From NCBI RefSeq assembly GCF_000002985.6, contig NC_003280.10, positions 620,001-684,000 of the forward strand: a stretch of 64,000 bases of DNA, in the 5' to 3' direction. Numbering within the stretch: position 1 is the first letter of the stretch; each line of letters opens with the position of its first letter. Positions 19,433 through 30,963 of the stretch are shown here, one piece after another. The notes under the pieces are model-generated. The model had not been told where the DNA came from and did no database searches. It saw only the letters and a program-made list of their open reading frames with translations. Source of the stretch: Caenorhabditis elegans. Taxonomy: Eukaryota > Nematoda > Chromadorea > Rhabditida > Rhabditidae. Position numbers and translations under genes: made by a program.

Positions 19433-21064
19433 TGTCCAACTAAAAATTGCTCCAAAAATTGCAATAAAAATCAAAGAATTTCGGGTGCTCAGCTATTAGT
19501 CAGAAGCTTCTCCCCGTGATTTCTCTGCTTCTCTAAACGCTCTCCTGATCTCTCTGGGGGATCTCTTAGACCTGAATGAACGGAGCAAGTGCACAAGTAA
19601 ATATAAAATGCTCCGACAAATATTACACTTTTGGTGGGCAAAGTGTGTGGAGCAAAAATTTTTTTGAACCTTTAAACAATTTTTTGAAATTATATTTTTA
19701 TGTTAAACAATTCAATTGGTAAAAATTCAATATTTATTAAAGAAAAAAAAACAAAATCATTACAAAAAATATGTTTGCCAGTTCTGCTCGCGGAGCACAA
19801 ATTGCCAGTTGCACAAATTTTGAACTAGAAATCTGAAAACTGCGAGTTGTCAGCTGCAGAATAAGTATAATCATGCTTAATATCTGAGCATGTTAGTTTC
19901 TGCTTGTGGAACACAAGTTTCCAGGGCCCGTATTGCCTAGGTTTGATTTTTGTGCTCCGCGAGCCCTGGTGGCGTGTGCTCCGCGAGCAAAAACTCAAAA
20001 TGTCTGTAAATGTCATGATGAAGTATCTTTGAAGCTTAGAATTCATGCATTTTGTAAATTTCCGCCTTTGAGCAGCTTGTGTGCTCCGTGAGCATTGGGA
20101 ATTTGTGCTCCGCGAGCAAAAAATCAGATTTTCAGAAAGTTATCATGATTATACTCTTTTTGGCCTGAAAATTAGGAGAATTCGAGAAACTCATTGCAAA
20201 TTTCCTCAAGCTTCGGTTTCGGTGCTCCGTGAGCCCTGATAGCTTGTGCTCCGCGAGCCAAAACTTGAATTTTCAAATGTTAGTCATGGTTATATCAATT
20301 TCAAAGCTGATAGCGTCTAGGTTTCAATAACCTTATTCAAATTTTGTACAACTCAGTTCTTCGGGAATTTCGAGCTCCGTGCGCTTTGAGAATTTGTGCT
20401 CCGCGAGCAAAAAATCAGATTTTCAGAAAGTTATCAAGATTACACTTTTTGGCCTGAAAATTAGGATAATTTGAGAAACTTATTGCAAATTTCTTCAAGC
20501 TTCGGTTTCGGTGCTCCGTGAGCCCTGATAGCTTGTGCTCCGCGAGCCAAAACTTGAATTTTCAAATGTTAGTCATGGTTATATCAATTTCAAAGCTGAT
20601 AGCGTCTAGGTTTCAATAACCTTATTCAAATTTTGTACAACTCAGTTCTTCGGGAATTTCGAGCTCCGTGCGCTTTGAGAATTTGTGCTCCGCGAGCAAA
20701 AAATCAGATTTTCAGAAAGTTATCAAGATTACACTTTTTGGCCTGAAAATTAGGATAATTTGAGAAACTTATTGCAAATTTCTTCAAGCTTCGGTTTCGG
20801 TGCTCCGTGAGCCCTGATAGCTTGTGCTCCGCGAGCCAAAATAACAGAATTTCAGACCATAGCCTTGATTATACCCGTTCGAATGCTGAAAGTGTGAACT
20901 TTTCAAAACATTTGTTCAAAAATCGCGAAACTTGTTTCCAATTCCCGCGAGTCCTGTGAATTGGTGCTCTGCGGGCAAAATCTGAAATTTTTGGAGCTGA
21001 AAACTTTTTAAAATAACAAATTTTATTAACCAACAAGAAAAATAACAAAAACAGGGTCAAATAA
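19433..21064. repeat. Intergenic array of GTGCTCCGCGAGC repeats with ~290-bp tandem duplication
   Basis: The 13-bp word GTGCTCCGCGAGC, or variants with GTGAGC, recurs every 50-150 bp from about 19785 on, usually followed by AAAAATCA or CCCTGATAGC. The segment beginning GTGCTCCGCGAGCAAAAAAT at 20105 is repeated at 20396 and 20685, giving nearly identical ~290-bp tandem units. The array continues inside the last introns of the neighbouring pseudouridine synthase gene (to ~22045). No exon is seen between the two genes. Confidence 0.88.
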
Positions 21065-24000
21065 TTATTTCTGCACCGCCCAATCTGGCATTTCCGTCTT
21101 AAAACTCCACTTCTTCGTCTCATACTTCAAGCAGTGCAGGTACAACTGGAAGTGATTCTCGGGCACTTTCTTCGACTCCACATTGCATTTCTGACAAATC
21201 TCATCGAATTCTGGCCGCTGCTCCAGTGTCAGGCTCGGAGCTTCAGGGGTAATTGGCGTTGTGTCGGCTGCCAGGTGCTCCATTCGTTGCTCGAATTCTG
21301 GATTCGGCTTCTCGTGCCAATTCTCGCATTTATGAGTGTTCCGCACGTCTTCGCAGAGCTGAAAATTTCAGAGATTATAATTTTCAGATTTTCTGTGCAG
21401 AAAAAACCTCATCAAAACTCTTCTGGTAATCTGCATTTTTTCCTTTTGTGGGTCCCCAGACCGCCGAGTTGTAGATTTGGTCCCCGGCGATTGGGTGGCC
21501 TGAAAAAATTTAATTTAAAAGCTGGGGGTTTTCTAATGCAAAAATTTGAATTTCTGAGTTCAGGGGCTTTCATTTGACACCCATATTGCCTAGGTTTGAT
21601 TTTTGTGCTCCGCGAGCTCTGGAAACTGGTGCTCCGCGAGCAAAAATTCAAAACTTCAGACTATAGGCATGATTATACTCATTTTGAAGCTGAAAATTTG
21701 CAGATTCAGAACAATTTGTTAAAAATTCTTAAACTTCAAGTGTTCATATTTTTTAGTGCTCCGCGAGCAAAAATTCAAAAATTCAGACTATAGGCATGAT
21801 TATACCCATTTTGTAGCTGAAAATGTGGAGATTCTAAATATTTTGTTAAAAATCTTTAAACTTTAAGTTTTAACCATTTTAGTGCTCCGCGAGCTTTGAA
21901 AATTGGTGCTCCGCGAGCAAAAATTCGAAATTTGAGACTATAGGCATGATTATACTCATTTTGAATCTGAAAATGTGGAGATTCTAAATATTTTGCTCAA
22001 AATTTGTAAATATTCTGTTTAGAGTAGTTTTGTGCTCGGAGAGTTCGGTATTGTACCTAAAAACTGCGAGTGGACCCGAATCTGATGAGTTCTTCCAGTC
22101 TCAATGTGCACCTGAACCACCGATTGTGTTCCATCTGACCAAAGTTTTCGGAATCTCGACTTGGCATCCTTGCCATCCGGCCGAACACATTGGATTCCCA
22201 TTGAGATGACCAGCGGGCCGATGGGCTGCTCACAGACTTGCTCTTCGCTGGAAATTTAGGAGAAAATTGATTTTTTCGAGTTTTAGTGAAACCGATTTAT
22301 AAAAACTAGTTAAAATTCGGCCACTGAATTTTGGAAAGCTAGGCCACCAATTTCTTAAAAATTCGGCCACCGATCTATAAAAATCTAGGCCACCAATTTC
22401 TTAAAAGTTCGGCCACCGATCTATAAAAAGCTAGGCCACCAATCTGTTAAAAATTCGGCCACCGATCTATAAAAAGCTAGGCCACGAATCTGTTAAAAAC
22501 TCGGCCACCGATCTATAAAAAGCTAGGCCACCAATCTGTTAAAAATTCGGCCACCGATCTATAAAAATCTAAGCCACCAATTTCTTAAAAATTCGGCCAC
22601 CGATCTATAAAAATCTAGGCCACCAATTTCTTAAAAACTCGGCCACCGGTCAATAAAAAGCTAGGCCACCAATCTGTTAAAAGCTCGTCCACCGATCTAT
22701 AAAAATCTAGGCCACCAATTTGTTAAAAATTCGGCCACCGATCTATAAAAAACTAGGCCACCAATTTGTTAAAAATTCGGCCACCGATCTATAAAAATCT
22801 AGGCCACCAATTTCTTAAAAATTCGGCCACCGATCTATAAAGAGTTAGGCCACCAATCTTTTAAAAATTCGGCCAAGAATCTATAAAAATCAAGGCCACC
22901 AATTTCTTAAAAACTCGGCCACCGATCAATAAAAAGCTGGGCCACCAATCTGTTAAAAATTCGGCCACCAATCTATAAAAACCTTGGCCACCAATTTCTT
23001 AAAAATTCGGCCACCTATTTGCAAAAAGCTAAAATCTACTCAAGACTTGGTGGCCGAGTTTCAAAAACTCCAAAAAAACTAGGCCATACTCCGGAAAGAC
23101 TCCATCGACCTTGCAAATGTACTCCTTGCTCCATTCTCCTTGCTTCAGCGTCGTCTTAAATTCCAGATCGGTTTCGTAATTCTTTGCGAAGAGGAGAACT
23201 CCAGAAGTGGCTCGATCCAGACGGTGGAGCACTGGAAAGACTCGAAATTTTCAGATTTTCAGCTAAAACTCCAGTACCTCTGAGCCCAGTCCGTCCCTCA
23301 TTGACACGCAGCTGGCCGAGCACCGTATGAATCGCATATTGGCCGCAAGTGTGCACCGGAAGTGACGGGGGCTTCTCCACAACGAACAAATCATCCGTCT
23401 CACTTATCACGCGTATCGGTAGGTCACGGATCTGTAATATTTTAGGGTTTTGTGGTGCTCCAAATCGTGAGAAAATTGAGTTCGGGAGCTTCTCCTCACC
23501 GGATGCTCATGCCGATGAGCCCAGTGCTCGACACGATCGCCGTTCCGCATCACATAATCCACGTCGGTCATCTGCTCGCCGTTCACATAGATTCTGCCCA
23601 TTTTGCACGCGATTTTCTGAAACAAACTGCGATGAAATTCAGTTTTTTTCGGAGCGCCCAACATCTGGCAATTTCGCAAGTTTTTATTGAAATAAAACTG
23701 AGAAAAATGCTCAGCAGGTGGTGCCAGAAGCCGAGTAATTTATAAATTTATGAGGTCTCAAGTTTCAATTTTTCGGCTTCAGCGTGAGAATAAGCCTGGG
23801 CCTGAGCTTAAGCCTGAGTCTGAGCCTAAGCTTACGCATAAGCCTAAGCTTGAGCCTAAGACTAGGCTTAAGCCCAAGCCTAGGCCTTAGCCTAAGCCTT
23901 AGCCAGAGCTTGAGCCCAAGCCTAAGCCTAAGACTAAACCGGAGCCTAAGCCTAAGCCTTAGCCTAAGCCTTAGCCAAAGCATAAGCCTAAACCGGAGCC

Positions 24001-25177
24001 CAAGCTTAAGCATTAGCCTAAGCCTAAGCCTGAGCCTAAGCCTAAGACTAAGACAAAACCTAAGCCTAAGCCTTGGCCTAAACCTAAGCCTCAGCCTAAG
24101 CCTAAGCTGTAGCTCTAAGCCTGAAGGAAGCATGCGCTTTCGGCTTCGAGCCTGAAATAGCTTGGCAATGGATTCTTAGCTGAAAGTCTGGGGGACTGCT
24201 TCAGGTAGATCATGACCCTGAGCCTCGTGCCAGGCCTTCAAGCCTTAACACCTTAAGCCTCGTGCCAGGTCTTCAAGCCTTAAAACCCTGTGCATCGTGT
24301 CAGGCCTTCAAGCCTTAAAACCCTGTGAATCGTGTCAGGTCTTCAATCCTAAAGCCATATCCAAAGCTTGAAGTCTGGGCAGAAGCCTGTAAGCCTCGTC
24401 CAGCTCTCCAGCTCTCAACCGACTCTCAGAGCCAATTTCAGACTAGCTGAGCCCTCGGCGTTCCTCCTCAACTTGATCAAATTCTACGCAGAATAAATAA
24501 AATTCCGTCGCGAGCGCGAATCTTCTCCTTTTTTGTCTCCTGGGCGGAAAACCGCTCGGAAATTGAAGCGGGGACACTGCGCACTTCTTCTCCGTAACTC
24601 GTTTTTCATTGTTTTCTCGAAGAAAAAAAAAGTTGGAGAAAAATTCGATTCCAGCAATCATGTGTGACGTGGCGACGCGGAAACGCCTGCTCCCAAATTA
24701 GCGAAATTTGGTTTTTGAGCATCTTTTTTTTTCGAGATGAGTTTCATTTTATGATACTTGATTTTTGGTGTTTTGGCTCTGGCTGGGGGCAGTGGAGCGT
24801 GTAATTAGTGCAAATAGCCGTTGAAGAAGCCTTCATGTTTTAGGCTAAAAGGCTTTGAAGCTTAGACTTATAGGCTTATAGGCTTCAGCTGTTGACACAA
24901 TAAGCCTTCAAGCTTGTAGAGCTTTTAAGCTTCTAAGTCTTCAGGATTATAAATGTAAAACTTTTAGGCTTAGACTTGCAGGCTTAGACTTTGGCTTATT
25001 GGCTTGAGATTCTAGTCCAATGTGGTCCTTTGATTTTTTAGGCCTTTGGGCTTTAACATTTTTAGGTTTGTAAACCTTTATGGTTCTAAGCCTGCAGGCA
25101 AGACTTAAATTTTATAATCCGTGAAGCTTATTACATTTGTGATCCTTTGAACGTAGGCTTCTGGCTTGTAAGCTTCT

Positions 25178-25231
<54 letters not shown>

Positions 25232-28200
25232 CGGCTCAGGCTCAGTCTTTCAAGCTCCGCTGCTCAAGCTTTCCAGCTCCAAAAAACCACAAAACATAAT
25301 TCAAAAACTTCCGCGAATTTCATTGTTTTTTCTCTCCTCTAAATCATCCCAGTGGCGTGCCATTGACACCTCCAACTCGTGGAGCAGCAGACAAAAAAAT
25401 TCCGCATTTCTTCCAATTTTTCGTCGCCGTCAGTTCTTGGTATACATATTTTTGATATAAATTATAATTTTTTCGGCGAATATTTGGGCTCCAAAAAATT
25501 TGCATTTTAGGTGGTGGCGAACCTAATTACCGAGAGGTCGGGGGCGTTGGCTCCCTGCCATTTTGTGAGAAATTCAAGAAATTCTCATTAAGAACTTCTC
25601 GCTTTTCTAATGTGCACTTTTCCATTAGCTTCTGCCGCTGCCGCTGCTCCGTGAGCTACTACCGTAATCCCCCTTTTCGCTAATGGAATTAGGAGGGGCT
25701 AATTGACTGTACAAGTGGTGGGCGGTTTGGTACTGTAGTTGGCCCTATAAAGCCTTTGGCTTTTTGTGAAGCCGCTGCTCAGATTTTTTTTCGTTTTTTT
25801 TTTTCAAAAAAAAAAGAAAAGTGAGAAAAAAAAACGGAAAAACAAATCCATTTTTATCTCGAAGACCACTTGAATCTCGTCAATTTCCTCTCCGAAGAGG
25901 GAGGTGGAGGTACTTGTCGACTTTTTGTTTGTGTGTATGTGAAGGTGTTTCTTGACGTTTGTCAGAAATGTGCTCCGGCTCATTTTTAATGCTCTAGAGC
26001 TGTAGTAGATTCCGAAATTTTGCTTGAGCTTAGGCTTAGGCTTCGGCTTCGTCTACGCTGAGACCCAGGCTTTGAAACATGTTCTAGGCTTAGTCCAAGG
26101 CTCCAAATCGTCTATTTCTCCAACTTCTTTTCGAAATTAGTAGGATTCCATAGTGCCAAATTCTCAGAATGCGTCGGATATCGTAACTTTGGGACTCAAA
26201 GTCAGGGCCAAATTTTCAGAATTTGGGCTCTCTGAGCAAAAATTCCAAAATGCTCTGAGTTCTTAAAATCCAGGAAGTTATGTCGGGTGTTTTCAGTGCT
26301 CCTCAGCTTAGTTCTAGGCTTTCAAGCTTTCTAAAATCTGAATTTTGAGATTTCGAGCTTTTATGTAGAACGGTGCAGAAGTGCCTACGTTGATCTACAA
26401 AAAATGCGGGAGAAGAGACGCATAGTTCTCAACTGATTGCGCATGGTTAAGAGCGTGCTGACGTCACATTTTTTGGGCACAAAATTCCCGCACTTTTTGT
26501 AGATCAAATCTTAATAGGTCAGCCTTCCTCTACGTGTTCCGGTGGTGCAGAAGCTTGTAGTTTCTGTAACTTCCAGATCATCTTCCATAGCTCCTTTTTT
26601 CGTAGTTTTTTCCAAATATTCAACAGGCTGCATCTGAGCTGCTCAGGAGCTCATAACATCCAGACAAGGAAGACCTCTGCTCCGACAACACTTCAATAAA
26701 ATTCCGACTTCTTCCTCAATTTGCCCCCTCATATTCCCCCCACTCCTTGTGTGGAGAACGAATAAGAAGAAAAAAATGAAAATAAAAATAGACTACTTTT
26801 TGGTGGTGGTGGTGTGAGTCGTCGTCGTATGGGGCGGCCGTTTAACAGTGAAATTTACCAATTTCCTCCTTCTCCTCCTCCTTCTTCTTCTTCATTTCTT
26901 CTCACATTCCTTTCTCCTATTTTTTTTGTTGGTTAGCATCTCCTACTTTTGCTCGTGTCGTTTTCATTTCCTCCTTTTGTTGGTTGATAGAGGCTTAACC
27001 TGAGCTTCCCCTTTCTGTTTTTGAAGGCGATAATTCGGACCAGCAGTACACCGAAGAAGAAGATGTAGTTTTTAGAGTAATCCACTCCTAGGAAGATGGG
27101 AGAGCTCTTTGAGCATCTGGAGAACTGAAGATCTTTGAAAATTGTGAAAGTGCCTGTTCTGAAGCCTTTGCAATCTTAGCCTTGAGCAACCATGGCATCT
27201 TTTATGGCTCTGGAAGTTCATGACAAGCCCAGGAAGCCTGAAGCCTGAAGCTTCATTTAAGATCAATCTTGATCACAGAAGCCCAGGAAATCCACTAGGG
27301 CCCTCACAAGTGTCGGAATCCTGAAGATGGCCATTACTGGCTTCCAATCCGATCACGTGGTGTCAGAATGTCTCATTACGCTTTGACCTACAAAAAATGC
27401 GGGAATTTTCAGTCCAGAAAACTGTGGCGTCAGATTAACCATGCGAAATCAGTTGAGAACTCTGCGTCTCAACTCCCTCATTTTTTGTAGATCTACGTAG
27501 ATCAAACCGAAATGGGGCACTCTGACACCACGTGCCCGACTTGGAAGCCTGAAGCTATATGCTAGTTCAACCATCTTGATAACATAAGCTCAGTGAGCCA
27601 GTGGCAATGATCTCCGGCTTCAGGTCAGACTATGAAAGCCCTGAAGCCTGCGAGCTTTCTGGAAGCTCAGCCTTGAAAACAGAAGCTCTCTGAACCCGTA
27701 GGGAACACCTCTGACTTTCAGTCCAACTTTGGAAGCCCGGAAGCCTGCGAGTCTTCTTGCAAGCTCAATTTTTGATCACAAGAGCTCAGTGAGCCCGTAA
27801 GGAACATCTCTGACTTTCAGTCCGACTTTGGAAGCCCGGGAGCCTGCAAGCTTTCTGGAAGCTCACTGAGCCCGTAAGGAAGACCTCTGACTTTCAGTCC
27901 GATTTTGGAAGCCCGGAAGAGAGCTCAATCTTGATCACATCGGGTCAGAAAACTCTCAACCTTAAACTTTCGAAAGTTACAAAGCTTTTGATTTTTCAGT
28001 AGCTCGAACAATTGTTTCATGCGTCACGGGGGATTAGGCTTAAAGCTCCGACGAATTTAGTTCAGGGCTCACCTTACCCAGCTCGGCTGTTTCATCTTGC
28101 TCCTTGCTCCAGAGCGATCAAAGCTCAATAAAATGAATAATTGTGCAAAAAAGGATATTGCAATTGCTTCTTTGATTTGCATAAAATCTTATATTCTCCA

Positions 28201-30351
28201 CACTCCGAGCTTGAGCTGCTTCGGTTGAGCAACTTTCTGTCGTAGAAATTTTCAAATTTGCAAGTTTTTTTTTGTTTCGCTCAAAAATCTTCACTTCTCC
28301 CTGGAGCCTCCGGCAATTTCTCGTCACTTTTAATGTTTTCAGTGTTTTCCAGATATTCTGATATCGGCTCAGCAATTTGATTTGTCTCATCTCGTCTGCC
28401 CTGAGGGCTGAGGAGTCACTTTTTCTTATGTTTTTGAGAGCAGGAGACTTCTACGGAGCACTTTTTATTTCGTTGTGTTTTGTTATTTCGGGTAAGAATA
28501 TGGGTTTATGCCGGGCTTGAAGCTTGAAATTTTGGACCAAAAATCGAAAGTTAGGCTACCAACATAAATTTAGGCTATCAGTGAGAAACAAGGCCACCAG
28601 ACGAGTGCTAGGCCATCAGTAAAAAGTTAGGCCACCGATCAGAAAATAGGTCACCAATGAAAAGCTAGGCCGAAAATGAGCAGTTAGGCTAACAGGGAAA
28701 TGTTAGGCCACCAATCAGAAGCTAGGCCATCAGTGAAAACCTATGTGCTCGGTGAAAAGTTAGGTCACCATTAAGAAGTTTAGTCATTAATGGATAACTA
28801 GGCCACCAATAAGAAACTAGGTCACCAATCAGAATCTAGGTCATCAGCGAGAAAATAGGCCACCAGAGAAATGTTAGGCCACTGATAAGAAGCTCGGCGA
28901 CCAGTAAAAAGTTAAGCCAGCAGTCGAATGCTAGGCCATCGGTAAAAAGCTAGGCCAACAATCACGATCTAGGCCATAAATGAACAGTTAGGCCACCAGC
29001 CGAATGATAGGCCATCAGTAAAAAGTAAGGCCACAAATAACAAGCTAGGCCACCAGCGAAATGTTAGGCCACCAGTGAAATGCTAGGCCACCGATAAGAA
29101 GCTCGGTCACCAGTAATACGTTAGGCCATCAGTTAGAAGCTAGGCCACCAATGAAAAGTTAGGGCACTGGTTAGAAGCTAGGCCATCGACATAAAATTAG
29201 GCCACCAGCACAATGCTACTCGTGAAAAATTAGGCCACCAATTAAAATCTAGGTCATCAGTAAAAAATTAGGCCATCAGTAAAAAGTAAGACCACCGATC
29301 AGAAACTAGGCCACCAATTAGAAGCTAGGTCACCAGTGAAATGTTAGGCCACTGATGAAAAGTTAGGCCACCGGTAAAAAGTTAGGCCACAAACGGAAAA
29401 CTAGGCCACCAAACTTTAAAAAACGTCATTTTTCCGCCAAAATTGCATAATTCGTGACTCATTGCTCCAAATTTCTCCCTCTCAACGCCGAAATGTCATC
29501 CATTCTCTGATAATTATAGCTCACTCGGCTCGTTGGCTCTTTTCTTGGTTTCGAAAAACATTTCTTCGATTTTCCGCCAATTTTCAAGTGTTTTTCGTTT
29601 TTTCACTGCGCCCACCTCTAAGTGGAAAGCTATTTTCCTGGAAAATTTTTGAAATTTTATATTTTCAGACCCTTGGGACACTCCTTTGGGGCTCCGCTTT
29701 TGGTAAAAAATTTCGCGGGAAAAATAAAAAAATATTAGTTATGAGATTTTATTCGGAATTTACCGCATAATTCCTGTTCGTCGATAGAAACTCTCCGGAG
29801 AACACCTCGACCATTTTCCGTCCGATCCAGCGGCCCTTGGTCCGGGTACGGTAGCAGGCCCAGTATGGTGCAAGGTGACGAACTCCTGAAAATTTGACGT
29901 TTTTTGGAGGAAAATCGAGGTTTTTAGCAGTTTTTAAGCAGAAAATCAAGAAATTCAGATTTTTTGAACCTAGAAAACTCGAAAAAGAAAACTTTTAATT
30001 TTTGGTTAAAAATTGTTTTTTTCAATTTTTTGAAATATTTTCACATTTTTATAATTTTCTTACCATCTACAATTTTAAACGGAACTTTCATGGGCAATTC
30101 CTCAAGTGGATCCACTTTTTTATTGGGATCTTCGAATTTTTTCCGCTTCAAACTCGAATTTTCCGGCTTTTCCTCGATTTTTCGCTGAAATTTCTTATAT
30201 TTTCCGGTGAAATTATGAATTTTACACACTTTGTCAGCTTTTCCACTTGGTTTTGGTGATTTCTAAAATTAAAAATAAATTTATTTAATTTTTAATGATG
30301 GGACAAATGAAAAATTACCTGATTTTCTGGAACGTCAGTGGTGTCGGACAT
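21065..30351 (-). CDS. RluA-family RNA pseudouridine synthase, RPUSD2-like
   Basis: Nine exons with consistent phases: 30351-30319, 30262-30064, 29885-29764, 23616-23500, 23431-23278, 23231-23090, 22247-22057, 21499-21408, 21358-21065 (about 447 residues). The third exon matches the RPUSD2 N-terminal signature (APYWACYRTRTKGRWIGR, then EVFSGEF). An S4-like element follows (GRIYVNGEQMTDVDYVMRNGD), then VVEKPPSLPVHTCGQY and the catalytic loop LHRLDRATSGVLLFAK, in which the Asp is the catalytic residue. TGRTHQIRVHSQFLGHPI closes the domain. The enzyme isomerises uridine to pseudouridine in RNA; the exact substrate cannot be told from sequence. Residues 12-77 are Lys-rich and the C-terminal ~100 residues are unconserved. 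The third intron (23617-29763, 6.1 kb) is unusually large and made of repeat arrays. Confidence 0.93.
22315..23060. repeat. Intronic ~46-bp tandem array: AGGCCACCAATCTGTTAAAA / TTCGGCCACCGATCTATAAA
   Basis: About 15 copies of a two-part unit fill the intron between the catalytic-loop exon and the next exon of the pseudouridine synthase gene. Subunits alternate AGGCCACCAAT and CGGCCACCGAT. Its GGCCACC core also appears in the array at 28540-29415 in the large intron of the same gene. Confidence 0.95.
23772..24120. repeat. Degenerate (GCCTAA)n, interstitial telomere-like array
   Basis: About 58 hexamers of the GCCTAA/GCCTGA/GCTTAA type. GCCTAA is the complement of the nematode telomere repeat TTAGGC. 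The array lies in the 6.1-kb intron of the pseudouridine synthase gene. Open reading frames of Leu/Arg or Ser/Leu on both strands are artefacts of the 6-bp period. Confidence 0.93.
24205..24350. repeat. ~50-bp tandem repeat GCCTCGTGCCAGGCCTTCAA, about three copies
   Basis: CGTG(C/T)CAGG(C/T)CTTCAAGCCTTAA occurs near 24228, 24262, 24297 and 24332 with alternating 34-36-bp spacing. It continues the GCC-TTAA compositional theme of the adjacent telomere-like array, from which it may derive. Confidence 0.75.
24351..26360. other. Large-intron segment, low-complexity, no exon seen
   Basis: Contains GGCTT-rich text (24820-25170), a pure (CAGGCT)n run at about 25178-25236, and long T/A homopolymers near 25785-25835. 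No exon fits the pseudouridine synthase between 23616 and 29764: the flanking exons join in phase 0 and match the RPUSD2 family without a gap. A nested gene on either strand was looked for and not found. Confidence 0.5.
26367..26515. mobile_element. Palindromic dispersed repeat with TCTACAAAAAATGCGGGA ends
   Basis: Left arm GATCTACAAAAAATGCGGGA and right arm TCCCGCACTTTTTGTAGATC are inverted, around GAAGAGACGC, GCATGGTTAAGAGCGTG and TGACGTCAC. The same structure recurs at 27385-27500, 58495-58605 and 58735-58860. It is a very common Caenorhabditis repeat type; no coding capacity. Confidence 0.85.
27355..27545. mobile_element. Palindromic dispersed repeat with CACGTGGTGTCAGA ends
   Basis: Starts CACGTGGTGTCAGAATGTC and ends GGGGCACTCTGACACCACGTG, inverted. 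Inside is the GCGGGAATTTTCAG ... GTAGATC core shared with the copies at 26367 and 58495. It is a fuller copy than the one at 26367, with complete outer arms. Confidence 0.88.
27600..27920. repeat. Diverged tandem repeat of TCTGACTTTCAGTCCGACTT units
   Basis: Three to four copies of ~100 bp, each with GAGCCCGTAAGGAA(C/G)A, CTCTGACTTTCAGTCCGA, TTTGGAAGCCCGG and GCCTGCGAGCTTTCTGGAAGCTC-like parts. It lies in the large intron of the pseudouridine synthase gene. Confidence 0.8.
28540..29415. repeat. Intronic ~20-bp array of TTAGGCCACCAATNAGAAGC type, about 40 diverged copies
   Basis: Word TAGGCCA(C/T)CA is repeated every 18-22 bp with variable AGTGAAAAG / AATCAGAAG spacers. TAGGCC overlaps the telomere hexamer TTAGGC, and GGCCACC links it to the array in a different intron (22315-23060) of the same gene. 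Confidence 0.9.
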
Positions 30352-30469
30352 GTAAAACACGCTAAAAATTAATAATTTCATAATAAAAAATTGCGAAAAA
30401 CAACTGAAAACCACTTAAAATTGCAAAAACCCTTCAAAATAATTAATATAAAAAATGAAGGTTGATATG

Positions 30470-30520
30470 CGCCAAGAGGGGGAAACGCGTCAACCTCGAT
30501 GCTGGCGCATAACTTGATAC
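30470..30520. promoter_or_regulatory. GC-rich hairpin between the pseudouridine synthase and GPCR genes
   Basis: TATGCGCCA and TGGCGCATA form a perfect 9-bp inverted repeat around a 28-nt spacer (30476-30521), about 120 bp upstream of the pseudouridine synthase start and 450 bp upstream of the GPCR start. It could be a dyad binding site or a structured RNA; nothing decides between these. Confidence 0.3.
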
Positions 30521-30963
30521 AGCTTCAACTCCCTTAATATATACTTGGGTGCTCTGAAACTTTTTTCAATCACATTTTCTCAAAGAGACGAACATTTTGA
30601 TACCAAAAACTCAAAAATTCCGTCCAATGACCTTAAAATCTTTTCCACCTCCCCGTCTCCTGCATACCCGCTCAACTTTGCCCTCGGTTTGTCACGGATC
30701 AGCTCATTGGTATTCCAAGGTGTTTTGCGTACTCTGCGACCTCTTACTGAATAAATACTGCATTAAGAAGCGCACAAAAAGAAATGGGAAACGGGGGCAC
30801 AAAAAAGACATGAAATTCAATTAGCTCCTCCCCCCAGCCTCTCCATCATTCCCTTATTCACCCGCTACTTGCCCACTTTTGATGATTCTTTGACTTGTAG
30901 CTCATCTTTGCATATTTTTTAACTCTTTTTCATTTTTTTTTCAAAAAAATTTTCAGCCAAAAA

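Noticed and set aside
23765-24155. Leu/Arg- and Ser/Leu-rich ORFs on both strands
   Set aside because: Artefact of the telomere-like hexamer array. The same holds for the ORFs at 31248-31644.
24443-24661. 72-codon minus-strand ORF in the large intron
   Set aside because: No start context, no partner exon with matching phase and no similarity recognised. A first exon for the pseudouridine synthase was considered, but the real upstream exons are at 29.7-30.4 kb.
28087-28094. CTGTTTCA, the core of the 21U-RNA (piRNA) upstream motif
   Set aside because: A single occurrence in AT-rich DNA is expected by chance; no cluster or downstream YRNT start was established.
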